From: Gordionus sp. m RMFG-2023
Lineage: Eukaryota > Nematomorpha > Gordioida > Chordodea > Parachordodidae
Assembly (NCBI RefSeq): GCF_954871325.1
Contig: NC_088777.1
Coordinates: 51,493,974 to 51,557,973, forward strand
Direction of reading: 5' to 3'
DNA length: 64,000 nucleotides
Shown here piece by piece: positions 38,380 through 50,239 of the stretch. The notes under the pieces were generated by a model. The model was given only the letters and a program-made list of their open reading frames with translations, had not been told where the DNA came from and ran no database searches. The translations under genes and the position numbers were made by a program. How positions within the stretch are numbered: position 1 is the stretch's first letter; every line of letters starts with the position of its first letter.

Positions 38380-38650
38380 TAAAAAAATTTTAAATGTCGA
38401 ACAATGGAGATAATTATTGAAGATAATTTTGATATGGATTAATAATATCGTCAAATTAATTTCCCTTGGAAAAATGATGATAATATGGAATTTCTTTTTC
38501 CTAAATTCGTTAAATATTTTAATCTCGATAGAAATATAAATTAACACAGGGTATAAATTTCTCTGTAAGATGTGTCAGAAGGGTTTATCATCGGACATGA
38601 TAAGTAGCTTCAACTGGAGAAAACATTTAAAAATAAAATATAAAACAAAT
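38380..38650 (+). mobile_element. Possible BED-finger relic of a hAT-type transposase
   Basis: A plus-strand frame at about 38,558-38,650 reads FLCKMCQKGLSSDMISSFNW then RKHLKIKYKTN and a stop. The C-x2-C ... H-L-K-x-K pattern resembles a BED zinc finger, with Tyr in place of the last His. Upstream, NMEFLFPKFVKYFNL is also protein-like but in a separate frame. If correct, it is the decayed N-terminus of a hAT-like transposase. Weak evidence. Confidence 0.3.
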
Positions 38651-39302
38651 TGAATATCGAATTAATCTTTAAATTAAAAATTTGAATCAAAGCTGCATCT
38701 ATAAAAGTTTTTGCTTAAGCTAGATGAGTTTATCTGAAAGTTGATTTTCTGGCCCAGTCAATTATATTATAAATTAAAATATACAATAAGTAATTAATAT
38801 TAACACTTTATTTTATCATCCAATGAATATATTCTATAAACCATTATCTTTATCATCTGGAGATGTGAAATATAACTTGCCATTGGTAATTTTCTGTTGT
38901 TTTCAAAAATTATTCCATTTTTCGAAAAGAATTAAATTAAAATTAGCAAACATATATTTTCACGAAAAAGGATCTCCGTATGTCGCGTGCCCACCACGCG
39001 TAACACTCATAAGTTAAACTCCGTAGACGTCAATAAATAACGTTTGATATTTATAACAAGTAGGCGGAATTATTTATTTATTTAATTTTTTTTTTTTAAA
39101 GCATTAAAACTAAGTATCATCATATATTGAATACTCTATATTAAGCGGAAATATATTGCTATACATATATATATGTAAAAATATGTTAAGCAAAAAAAAT
39201 TTCTAATTTAAAATCTAATGATATTACTAATTAAATATACTACAAATATAAAGAACAGATAAGGTAATATTATAAAATAGAGGATAAAATCTATTCATTT
39301 AT

Positions 39303-42300
39303 TTAGTTCCCAGAAGTTAATGAGACATAAACTTTTGCTCCATGGTTTGATCCTATCTTTGTCAGCTGTTTATGATTTTTTTTAAATAACAATTTTTTAA
39401 AATTATAATTAATAAATTTTTAAAAACAATCATAAGTTGAACGAATAATTTTTAAGGGGCTTCGCTCTTATCCAGATGTTCTTCTATATAAATTTTCTAA
39501 CTTAGAATAAAAAATTTTATTGGCAGCAACCTCTAATTCTGTATTTAAAAATAAAATGGATCCTAATTCTTAACAAAATTTATTTCCTTTTAGCTAACCA
39601 CGCCATAAAGTTTATGCGAGAGATTTCTTCAATATTAGAAAAAGAAAGAAAGTAACTTTGCCGGTATATTAAATAGAACCAACCAGAATTATAATTGGGG
39701 CGATATATATATATATATATATAGTTATTTTATCATGTAAAATTGTCATTATTTATGTAACTATATAAGTAAAAAAAAATATATATCACAAGTTATTTCT
39801 CTCGGGAATAAGTTTTAAAATTATATTTTTGAAGTTTTTAAAAATGATACGAAAGTCTATACGTTGTGAATGGATTCTCTAGGTTAAGTTCTATATGATG
39901 TCATTTAAATTTTTTAAAATAATGAAGAAAAAAAAAACATCAAAGTAAATTTAGTTGTGGCCTAAAATAAATAAATATAAATACCACTAAACATGCCACG
40001 TTGTCGTCTGTGGTTAATGAAGTTGAGAATGTAACGTTATCCCCTTTGAAGGAATTCCTGTTAGGTACAAAGGCGCTTGCAACGGTGGATCCGTCAACAT
40101 TGATACTTCCACCTCTGGGCAAGGGAGTAGTGCTTATCGGTCCAGCCGCGTTACTGAGTCTAATCGCTAAATTAAAAGAACGTTTAAAGTTAGTAACTTA
40201 TAGGATAGAATGAAAAAAAAGGTGAAAGAAAGTAATGTATTTTCTTTAATGATAAATCTGGCTTCGAACTTACAACAAGTATACGAATATAGACTAATGC
40301 GAAATGATGAAAGATAGATAGGATTGTTAATAGTGATTTTAAACGGCTCAACTTAATATTTTCGTCGGAAATGTATTGTTTAAGCCTCGTGATTTCGTTA
40401 ATAGATGTTCAAACCAGTGTTTAACATTCGCTCAAAATTCAAAAATCTTTGATCTTTTGAAGATTAAAAATTGCTCAAAATTTTTTTTTGATCACCAGTA
40501 AAGATCTTCAATTTCTTTTTGATCATCAAAGATTTTTTTTTTTTTGCTCAAAATTTTGGGGCGAAAAAAAATCTTCAAATGAGCATCAAAAATTTGAAGA
40601 TTTTTGACCCTGCTTTCAAACTTTTGTAACCATCTATAAACTAAATCTTAAGACTTAGTAATATTTTTCTGGGACAAAATATTGAGGTAGCCGTCTTTAG
40701 AAAATCTACTCAAAACGAGCTTTAGATTTCTAGATCGCGTCCTTCTATCCCATCTGAGTTTTTTTTAGAATCCTAAATAACTATCTGAATAAGAATGTGA
40801 TTATCGAGACTAAGAATATAAATTTACACCTTTAACCCTGTATTGGGTATACTGGAGCATAGCATTTAGCAATGCCCGCAATGCCCCAATAAACCCTGCC
40901 TCTAATTTAACCTGCATTTTTGCTATTCGCCTACCTCCTAATTTATACTAAACTATATTTCTTCTTCAAAAACAAGTGTGAAAAATAGTATCTTAATAAG
41001 TTTAAACGGTTAAGCTGAACGCCTTGGATATGTTAGCCTTGGTTTGGCGTATATCATACCAAATATTTTAAAATTCTTCTATAAAATTCGTTTTTTTCTT
41101 TAAAGAAAGAAATAAATATTATTGGTCAGTATATCTTTAATATATGCTTCTAATGATAATTTGTTCGCGATATTTCAAAATGAATTAATTTATGGAATGA
41201 AAAATAATGCTAAGAATGTGCCTCTTAAAAGCAAAACTTTACAACGATCGAATGCGCATCTTAGTATTTTCTAGCTGCCAATAGAAGTTTGAGTTTTGTA
41301 AAACATAAATATTATTTGAATTATATATACCTCGGAATTATAATGTATTTTTCTTAAAAAATATTTTTTTTGGCTTTACCTATACTAAAGAAATCTCCCG
41401 CACTATTAGCCGCACCCTGAACAACAAAATAGGAGGCCCTGCAGCTTATAACACCACCGCCGGCTGGTCTCGTGAAACATTTAGAAACTTGAACTTCTGA
41501 AGGAGCTATAATAATAATACCGAATTAATTAAAGGAAAAAAAAATAAAATAATACTTGGTGTATATCTATCACAAAAAAATGAAAAACATTACCCACCAC
41601 AAGTGGGTATTATCATCTCATTTATTGGGTTAGTTTTATTAGAAGAAGCCTTTGAGAAAAATGAATCAATTACGAGCTTAAAGCATTTAAACTAGTGTTG
41701 TTAAACGGCCTCCCTTCTTTTGAGTCGATAAAAATGACTTACTCGATATTTAATCCAGATAAACATTACGCGAGCCTTAAGATTTTGCTCACAGATGACC
41801 GGAAGATCTAAAGATCTGATAGCGAAATCTCGAGGCTTAGAATATATTTTCTGGCTAAAATAGTTAGCCGTTTGAAAACACTAATTTAAACTTCTTTTTT
41901 AAAAAAATCTAATTTTATTTAATTTATTGGATAGTTATTTTATATAATTGTTCGACTTTTAATTAAAAATTACCCTTACCTCCCCACCCCTCTACTTATC
42001 CATTATATATATATATATATATTACCGTCTGCAGAGTAAAGAAAAGTGTTATTCTTCACCGTGCAAGTATTCGTAGCAATGCAAATGCACTGAGCATCTA
42101 ATAGAAGATAAAATATAATTATTACGGAGAGAGTTTGTATATATAAAGAACAAATTTTAAATGGCTTTAAATTTAAAAAAAAAAAAAAATTTAAGCCATT
42201 TTTGAAGCCCTAATATTTATTGTAAATGTATCTTAACAAACCAGAAAGTCCAAAAAACTGATTTTGTATTCGTTTTACAACAATGTACTTTTGGGGCAGA

Positions 42301-43358
42301 GACCTGCAGGCCTGGCCCATTAATTTTTTCAAAATATACCCGGGCCGGACCGTATATTATAAATAAAATAAAAATCCGGGCCGGGCCTGAAAATTAATTT
42401 TAAAAACCCGGGTTGTACAAATGGTACTTCTGTAAGTTTCTGCTTTGGGGTATATAAAAAAAATTGAGATCAAATAATGCCGAGATTTTGATTAAAATAA
42501 AATAGCTCAATTCCCTCAATTTTTCTTTTCTAAAAAGGCTGGCTAGAGATGGATCCATCGGAATTTTGGCTGATATTCTCCCCCATATTTTTCTCTAATC
42601 ATGAACCGTAACATGAAACAAAGACATATTTTTTTAAAAAATCTTTATATATAATATACCTTACAAAATTATAAGAGATATTAGAAAATACATAAAAATA
42701 TAATTAAAAGAAATATTTGTAAAAGTAACGGTCCTCCCTTTTTCTTGCATAACAGCCAACATTCATTTCTTATATTTTTTTCCACCGATCGAAGGCTAAA
42801 TAAACCGTTTCTCGACAAAATTTAGGGTTACGTCTTATGATCTTCTTAAGATCGTAAAAGGTCTTAGCCTTATTTTAATTAACTGCACAAAAGTTCTGTT
42901 GATAATCCAGTAGATTTCGATTAGAAGAGATATAAGGGCTGTTGAGGAAATTTTAGGAATTTTGTGAATTTTTACAATTTTCTATTTTTTTTTAAAAAAG
43001 AATTTGTTGAGAAAAGATATTAATTAATATTTACAACACTCGAATTTTATTATTCAAGACAATCCCAGGATATATTTTTTACCATATTCCTTTAAATACT
43101 TTCGGAGTTAAGGACACTAAATTTTTATTAATCTCACCACTTTGAATAGAGCAATGCATTCAATAATGCTTCCAAGAATTTAAAAATGCAACGTATATAT
43201 TTTTTTTATAGGACAGATATTAAGTGAGAGAGATTGATTTTTTAAATACCCAATTAATTGAAAAATTAAGTTATATTATTATAAATTGCATGTAGGTTAC
43301 CTGACACTATGAAGAAAGCGGAGCAAATAGCTAAGATTAATATTAGATCTTTCAACAT
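39303..43358 (-). CDS. Secreted Cys6 protein, gene B (5 exons)
   Basis: Inverted paralogue of gene A. Exons in transcript order: 43301-43358, 42026-42097, 41380-41505, 39985-40166 and 39303-39365, giving 166 residues with phases 1, 1, 1, 0. The signal peptide is MLKDLILILAICSAFFIVS. The mature part begins DAQCICIATNTCTV, continues VSKCFTRPAGGGVISCRASY, PRGGSINVDGSTVASAFVP and DDNVACLV, and ends LTKIGSNHGAKVYVSLTSGN. All six cysteines are kept. Only two sequons remain (NNT, NVT) against six in gene A. Exon 5 differs from gene A by an in-frame 6-bp length change. The open frame and all splice sites are intact, so both copies appear functional. Role unknown; secretion is inferred from the signal peptide. 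Confidence 0.85.
40330..40722. mobile_element. TA-palindrome composite, right arm
   Basis: The counterpart of 30,292-30,684 in intron 3 of gene B. The inner GATCTTCAA/TTGAAGATC-rich stretch is present here too and has changed by several small length differences. Confidence 0.65.
41693..41883. mobile_element. TA-palindrome family copy, right arm
   Basis: Runs from TA-GTGTTGTTAAACGGCC to GCCGTTTGAAAACAC-TA. It is the counterpart of 29,139-29,347, in intron 2 of gene B. Confidence 0.83.
42297..42442. mobile_element. hAT-like palindromic element (GGCCCGG family), copy 3
   Basis: Begins CAGAGACCTGCAGGCC and ends GTAAGTTTCTG. The flanking 8-mers ttttgggg and ctttgggg match at seven of eight positions, as expected for a hAT target duplication. 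It lies in intron 1 of gene B; the matching place in gene A's intron lacks it, so it inserted after the inverted duplication. Confidence 0.78.
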
Positions 43359-43439
43359 TTTTTTTTTAAATTTAATTTAAATTTTATTTTTTTTAAAAGA
43401 AAAATTATTTTGTAAGAATAAATCTTCTAATTTCCAAAA

Positions 43440-43905
43440 CTATTTTCTATTTTAAATATATTTTTTTTGGGGTGAAATAAAAATAAAATAAATAAAAATC
43501 CATGCTAAATAAATAATAGGAGTATAGGCCAAAAAACCTGTATATTATTTTTTTAAATATTTTTTTTGGGTGAAATATAAATAAAATAACTAAAAATCCA
43601 TGCTAAATAAATAAAAGGATATAGGCCAAAAAACCTGTATATTATTTATATAATTTTATAAATACACGATGAAGGCCACCAGGTGGGCTTTCCCGTCTTA
43701 AACAGCGGTTTAAACGGGAGCCTTTATAATCGATTGGACTGGATAAAATAATTTTTATGGTATAGGGCAAAAAACCTGTATAATTTATATAATTTTATAA
43801 ATACACGATAAAGGCCACCAGTTGGGCTTTCCCGTCTTGAAAGGCGGTTTAAACGGGAGCCTTTAGAATCGATTGGGAGGTGCGGTTTTTATTATCGGAC
43901 TTGAC
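43440..43905. repeat. Two tandem duplications in the right arm
   Basis: A block with TAAAAATCCATGCTAAATAA and GGCCAAAAAACCTGTATATT occurs at about 43,447-43,552 and again at about 43,557-43,645. A second block with ATACACGATGAAGGCCACCA and GCGGTTTAAACGGGAGCCTT occurs at about 43,640-43,740 and 43,775-43,870. The left arm has one version of the second block (near 27,480-27,600), so these arose in the right arm after duplication, just upstream of gene B. Confidence 0.75.
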
Positions 43906-44354
43906 CGGATAAAATAATTTTTATATATACGACTCAAGGAAATATTCATTCCTAAACCTAATCGAAGTTAATCTCATTAATTCTATAAAATAAATTTATT
44001 TTTATTATTACTATTTTTGCCAAATTTTTTTTAGGATTTCTATTTTTTCCAATTTAAATTATAAATAGTTTTAATTTTTTTTATATATAAATATAATTTT
44101 AAAAATAAAATCGGTTTTTTTTGGCAAAAAATAAAACTTTATTATGTAAAATCTTTTTTTTTATTTGTAAAAAAAATTTATTTGGAAAATTATTTTTTTT
44201 TTTTAGATAGCAAAAAATAAATCAATAATAAAAATAACCTACCTGAAAATAAAATTATTTAGTGATTTAGTCAAAACTCATATACTTTATAAATAGTCTT
44301 TGATCATATTAAAATTACTAGAAACATATATTAATCACATCACATACTTTCTAG

Positions 44355-44640
44355 CAGAGATCTGCAAAGTTAGGCTCGGCCCGTACAAGGCCTGAGTCCG
44401 GCCCGGCCTGAGCGGGCTTCGGACCGGGCTTCGGGCCGGTCTTCGGGCCGGGTTTGGGCCAAATTCTATTTAAAATAATCGGGTTCGGGCCTGGCCTAAT
44501 ATTTTTAAAAAAATTTGGGCAAGGTCGGGTCAGATTTTGGAAATTTTTTTACATCGGGTTCGGGCCGGGTCGGCAAAACCTTTTTTAAAAAAATTTCGGG
44601 CCGGGTCGGTACTGAAAATTAGGCCCGATGCAGATCACTA
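44355..44640. mobile_element. hAT-like palindromic element (GGCCCGG family), copy 4
   Basis: Begins CAGAGATCTGCAAAG, ends ATGCAGATCACTA, and is flanked by a perfect 8-bp duplication CTTTCTAG (44,347-44,354 and 44,641-44,648). The interior has repeated CGGGCCGG and TTCGGGCC blocks. With an intact target duplication this is the youngest-looking copy in the window. It lies just outside the right arm. Confidence 0.88.
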
Positions 44641-44980
44641 CTTTCTAGTAATTTAACAACACAACATAACTTCCCTTAAGGTGGGGTAAATGAGCACCAA
44701 ATTAAATACGAAGCGTTATTTTTACGTTTTCGTTTTTTCCTTCAATTAAGGCTGGAAAAAAAAAGTGTTTCCTTTATATTTTGGAAACATCCATAAAGAT
44801 ATAGAAATAGAGTGCCTCTAGGAGTGCTTCTAGAGAAAGAAACGATTCCTATAATATTAAAACCATATTTTTCCAATTTCTTTTTTTGAAACATTTTTAC
44901 AAAAAAAAAAATATTCGAAATAAAGAGATTTTAAAAATTCTAACCTGCTAGCTGTTCTAGCTGTTGAAAAAAAAGAAGAA

Positions 44981-45341
44981 ATAAATTTAATATAATACAT
45001 CAAATGTCATTTTCTGACAGGGGAATTAGTGTTTCCTTGTGGATGGGAGGAAAACGAAGTCATCACATGGGGGTTTTTAGAAAAGAACAATAAAAGTTTC
45101 TTTGTTTGCGATTTGGAGTAAGGAAGACATGATATTGGATGAAGATGGGATTGATTGGGAAGATTTAATATGTTTATGAAATATAATGTTATACGTGCAT
45201 ATTTGACAAATATGGAGGACTTGTAGTAATGTTTATTATATTTATTTAATATTATTAAAGGGATTTTTTTGGATTGTTAAGTTATATTTTTGAGAGGGAA
45301 GGGTTGAGAGTAAGGGGCATTTATTTTTTTTCAATAATGTT
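44981..45341 (+). repeat. Direct duplication, copy 1, with exon-like core
   Basis: About 360 bp repeated almost identically at 47,346-47,688. Inside, an acceptor-like ttttctgacAG is followed by a 97-nt open segment (45,021-45,117) and a donor-like GTAAGG. It reads ELVFPCGWEENEVITWGFLE then KNNKSFFVCDLE. The C ... ITW ... C spacing faintly recalls an immunoglobulin-like strand pattern, but this is only a guess. A further frame reads ILDEDGIDWEDL. The parent gene is unknown. Confidence 0.5.
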
Positions 45342-47345
45342 GACCGCGAACCAGGATCGACAGCATATGGGTTTAGGTACACAACGCATAAGTACTAATC
45401 ACTATACAGGGGTAAGTGAGATTAAGAGGTGAGTTTAAGGGATTCTATAATTTTGTTTTAAATATTTAGCTTACAAAGCCTAAGATAGAAAATATGTAAT
45501 GAGTATTAGGCAGGAATATCACAATAAGATCAGGAATTTAAGACAGTAATATATGTTATATATATTATATGTCTAGATGTATATTGTACATCCAATTTTG
45601 ACAGTAGGTATGGTCTTATTATTTGGTACGCCTTAAGACTCATTGAATGGAGCTATAGGTATTCCGTCATAGGAAGATAAGACCTCAAGATCTGCAGGAC
45701 AGAAAGGATTGCTAAATATTTAAATATTTGGAATTTATGAAAATATATATAGAAATGGACTTTTGTAATAAAGTATGTGTTTTATAATTATGCATTTTGG
45801 GGTTTTAAAGAGATCGACATGTGTGGGATAATTTATTATTAATTAATGTAAATATATTGTATATGTAATTCAGTTTCACTTAAAGTTGATAATGAAAGAG
45901 AAATAAATGACTTGAGGAATTAATCTAGAACGGTTATTAGGATGGTCTTTTTATTTTATGATATGGTTATACAAAGAAAACCAGAGGTGTTTAAAAATGA
46001 AAATATATATCAATATATATATATATTTAATCGCCTTGAGATGTATTTATATACATGTTAATTTCATTGAATAAAAAGATAATATGAACATATTTAAATA
46101 TACAATTACAACAAATTGAATAGGCGAAATATTTAAGAAGTATTTAAATATACAATGAATTACAACAAATTAAGCGAACATGTAACAGTTGATATATTAT
46201 TAAGGGTTCTATTGAGGGTGAGTTAATGTTGTTTATTTTGAAGTAATTAAATTTTTATGAAATAGGGTGTAATGTGAATTACACATATATATTTAATTAT
46301 GAATGATAATTTAAAGAAATTGAAGTATGATCAAGGCAAAATAATATCTATAATGTTATATGTAGATAGTTATTTTGATTTAGGGTCTGCAGATATATAT
46401 AAATTGGGTATGGATTTATATGATATATTAGATGATGTGTAATATTTTTTTTTTAAATTATGAAATCTTTATATTTAATATATATATTTTTTTTAAATTA
46501 TAAAATTTTATAAAAAGTTTTATTTGCAATTATTATATAATTTTTATGGTATGCAATGATGTGAAGGAAAAATAGTTTTACAGATAAGGTCAGCCCGTGT
46601 TGATGGGTTTGCCTTGAGGTGGGAATATTGTTTAGTTTGCATACTGGAGAAAGTTTTTTTTTTGTGTAAATTTTTTTTTGTAGATTTATGTTGCATATTA
46701 CATTTTTTTTATCTTTGTAATAATTTTATAGCACATCACATTTTACTATTTATTTTATGAACATTTTTTTTTAAAAAAAGACTCAAATTATTTTATATTG
46801 TGAAGGTATATTAAAAATTCTTTACATATATACCATATAGCCCATTATATTCTCAATTTTTGTTACTTTGCATTCTACATTTTTGTGAATTTGTTCTAAT
46901 TGTGATGGCAGAGTTAGGTAGAAATGGTATATTTTTCTTAGGATACTGAGTAATTCCTAGATGGAAAATATTGTATTTTCTACATATTATATATTTTTCC
47001 TCTCTATAAAATATTAAATTTATTTCTATACATATGTCTTGTAATTTTATGCAAAATCTTTGTTCGGCAAATTTTCACAATTATTTTTAATACCTAAAAA
47101 TGGATTTTTATATCTATTTTAGGAGATATTTATAAAAATGTAGCATGACAGAAGGACAATTACATGTGTTGAAATTGCATTTCATATATAAACCATTGGT
47201 TTACATTACAATATTATATGTAAATCCCTGAACGTTTTTAAGGCATACAGATACAATTCAAAGGGACAATTCGATACAACACCACCAGAGAGAGAGAGAG
47301 AGAGACGCTCGGCTTGTGAAGGGTGGGCGTGTTGTAGCATTTGAA
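45342..47345. other. 2-kb interval between the direct duplicates, no gene seen
   Basis: AT-rich sequence with a local repeat near 46,095-46,175 (TATTTAAATATACAAT ... TTACAACAAATT, twice) and a short (GA)n run at 47,289-47,305. No coding sequence is supported. Confidence 0.4.
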
Positions 47346-47688
47346 AATAAATTTAATATAATACATCAAATGTCAGTTATTTTCTGACAGGGGAATTAGT
47401 GTTTCCTTGTGGATGGGAGGAAAACGAAATCATCACATGGGGTTTTTTTAGAAAAGAACAATAAAAGATTCTTTGTTTGCGATTTGGAGTGAAGACACGA
47501 TATTGGATGAAGACGGGATTGATTGGGAAGATTTAAATGTTTATGAAATATAATGTTATACGTGCATATTTGACAAATAAAGAGGACTTGTAGTAATGTT
47601 TATTATATTTATTTAATATTATTAAAGGGATTTTTTTGGATTGTTAAGTTATATTTTTGAGAGTAAGGGGCATTTTTTTTCAATAATA
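47346..47688 (+). repeat. Direct duplication, copy 2, with broken exon-like core
   Basis: Matches 44,981-45,341 with few differences, so the duplication is fairly recent. The exon-like core starts at 47,391 but, unlike copy 1, loses frame at a G/T run (4 G + 7 T here against 5 G + 5 T), giving an early stop. The acidic ILDEDGIDWEDLNVYEI frame is kept. The spacing between copies is about 2.36 kb. Confidence 0.5.
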
Positions 47689-47689
47689 G

Positions 47690-48600
47690 CGAAGTGATTC
47701 AAAAATAAAATTAGGTTGGGCGCCGGGTTTTAAAAAAGATTTTTATATTAAGTCCATGCAGGACCTATTCTGACCTCTGCAAGTCTTCTTAGAGGTATCT
47801 CATAAGGATTATGGATTGCTAAGGAAATAAACTCCAAATCAAATAAATTTGACGATTACAATCAACTATAAATTAATTTTTTTTAAAAAAATAACCCTAA
47901 TCGTTTGAATAGTTTATTAATAGTATAAGATGATTAGATGAAGAGACCCACATAAGGTTTCCATTATCTAAGTACGGTAGACCATAAATCAAAGTTAGAA
48001 TTTGTGTTTTAAATGGGGAGTTGGTTCATGGATCTACCTAGAAAAAATAGAAGGGATCTAAATGGGTGGGTATTGTTGGATACCTTACTGTAAAAGGGAC
48101 TTGATATGCACTAAAAGTGAGCGGTGTTATAGACCCTGTAAGAAGATTCGGTTACATATCAATATTTTACGAATGATTTAAAACAATTAAAGGTTTTTTA
48201 AAATTCTAATTTGAGACAATATTTTCTTGTGATGGTAAATCAAGATATAAATTTAGGATAAGTGGAACTATTTCACATCCACCTCTGATAAAAAATCTTA
48301 CTTTAGATATGTGATATGCTTTCCTGGTAATTTTGGTAACTAACTTCTTAAAAAAATAGAAATGCTTATAGCTAATTGGACATCATCATGCTTTGATAGG
48401 CACTGACAGGCAGGCGTCAAAAATTATTTGATATAATGTATGGTAATATATATACTTAATATATTAACGCTAAATTGCGGGTGGGAAGGATTTTTTTTAT
48501 TTAATAAAAATTGAAAATGTTGTGCATATAAATTATATCATACAATTATTTTTGCAATATAATCGCGCGATTTACAAGTTTTAAGAAAGAATTTGAATGA
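47690..48600. other. Intergenic, no gene seen
   Basis: AT-rich sequence between the duplicated segment and the microsatellite. No protein-like frame, RNA gene or element boundary was found. Confidence 0.4.
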
Positions 48601-48605
48601 GAATA

Positions 48606-48801
<196 letters not shown>

Positions 48802-49382
48802 GCCACAATCGATTGACTATGTTAAGAAAGTACCTCCTACATTAACCCTCCCATGAATTCGTAATTATATCGAACCCATATTATGATGAATATTAAATTC
48901 AAAATAAATATTAAAAAAAATATACACTAAAATTTTTAATTTAATTAAAAAAATTTTTTCAAAATGCGTCTTAAAAGCCAACACTGCTTTCGTATACTTT
49001 AGAATAAAAAATCCAATTTTTTTTATAATTTAATAGGTTAGCATAAAATGTTTAATTAATACTTTAGTTTAAACAAATATTATTAACAAATTTTAAATTA
49101 CCTTTGAATAACAAAGGGTCAAATAATATTCAATTTGTTATTATTATACTTAGTTAGTGAAAATATCTAGATGATTTAGGGTTAGGGTTCAATTTAAATA
49201 ATATTATTGTTTTCTTCATTATATGACCTTCATTGTGGAAGAATTAATATTTAAATTTATTTATATATTATTGAACAACAATATAAATCTTTTTAAAAAG
49301 ATTAAATTTTTTTTATCAATTACTTTAAATATTTTAAATTAGAAAATCTTTAAATTAAAAATTATTTAATTTTCACTTGAGG

Positions 49383-49443
49383 ATGTTTTTCGACAGTATC
49401 TTATTACTCACAGTTTTGATGGCTTATATAGGACTATCTAAAG
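49383..49443 (+). CDS. Candidate signal-peptide exon of gene C (or a fourth member)
   Basis: ATG opens MFFDSILLLTVLMAYIGLSK, then G and a donor GTATTA in phase 1, the same phase as exon 1 of genes A and B. The pattern M-x-x-D-x-I-x-L matches MLKDLIIL of gene A. It is a plausible cleavable signal peptide. No closer signal exon is visible upstream of gene C exon 2 (57,828), so I assign it provisionally. The implied intron is about 8.4 kb, far longer than the 1.1-kb intron 1 of gene A. Alternatively it belongs to another member whose later exons have been lost. Confidence 0.55.
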
Positions 49444-50007
49444 GTATTATAATATTATTTTTGCAATTAAATAAAAAAAAAAATTGGAACCATTATATTG
49501 CTAATAAATATTTAAGATTCATATAACGATAGTATAAATATTTTGGGGAGTCGCTAGCTTTCTTAGGACATGCTAAAAAAAGTACAAAATTATTTTAATA
49601 GAACTGCCAATAAATTTCTTTGACCATTTATTATCTATATATAATTTTGGCCCAATTTTTTGCTAAGCTTTCCAATCAGGTCTATGCCAATTAGATTTGT
49701 ATTCTCTTACTATATTAAATTATAATGAATAATGTATTCGATACTCAAAATAAGTATCTGACACAAATAAATCTAATTCAAATTCTTTACCCATTAAGCG
49801 ATAAAAATTCTTACCAAAAAAAATAAAATTAGAAAAATATTTTATCCTTTGATTCTGAATATTATTTTTTTTACTTCAAATGTGGACTAAATTAAAAAAA
49901 AAATGAATACATTTAATTAAATCGGAAAATTGTATTATATGTATTAGATTTTGTTTCAGTTCGATGTTATATGTAAGGATCGTCTAATTCAAAAATAATT
50001 ATTTATA

Positions 50008-50178
50008 GATTATATTATACTTTTAGCCAAAAAAATATTAACGAAAGCCTGGTGGATTTTTTCTTATTAGGTGGTTCAAAGGTTTGGACATCTACTAACG
50101 AAATCTCTATCTGTATAATATTTTTTAGGCTACTAACTGGGGTTAGCCGTTTTTTTACAAATCGAACCAATAACACTA
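50008..50178. mobile_element. TA-palindrome family copy, left end lost
   Basis: Keeps TTTTAGCCAAAAAAATATTA, TTTGGACATCTACTAACGAA and TTAGCCGTTTTTTTACAAAT with CCAATAACAC-TA on the right. Open frames on both strands here (50,015-50,237) are products of the element. Confidence 0.7.
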
Positions 50179-50239
50179 ATATATATTTGATTATACCATT
50201 ATTTTTGTTTTTTTTCTGCATTTTAGCGGGTAAATAAAG

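Larger units (their letters stand above)
38957..44325 (-). repeat. Right arm of the inverted duplication
   Basis: The reverse complement matches the left arm (27,085-32,215) from the ACGCGTGGTGG-type block at 38,985-39,000 out to TATACTTTATAAATAG at about 44,281-44,297 and slightly beyond. It carries gene B. Features private to this arm are the hAT-like element at 42,297-42,442 and the tandem duplications at 43,440-43,905. The (TTTC)n array beside the left arm is absent here. Confidence 0.92.

Noticed and set aside
44981-47688. The ~350-bp direct duplicates as long terminal repeats of one element
   Set aside because: They lack clear TG...CA ends, the 2-kb interior has no retroelement coding, and the core looks like an exon with splice signals; kept only as an alternative reading.
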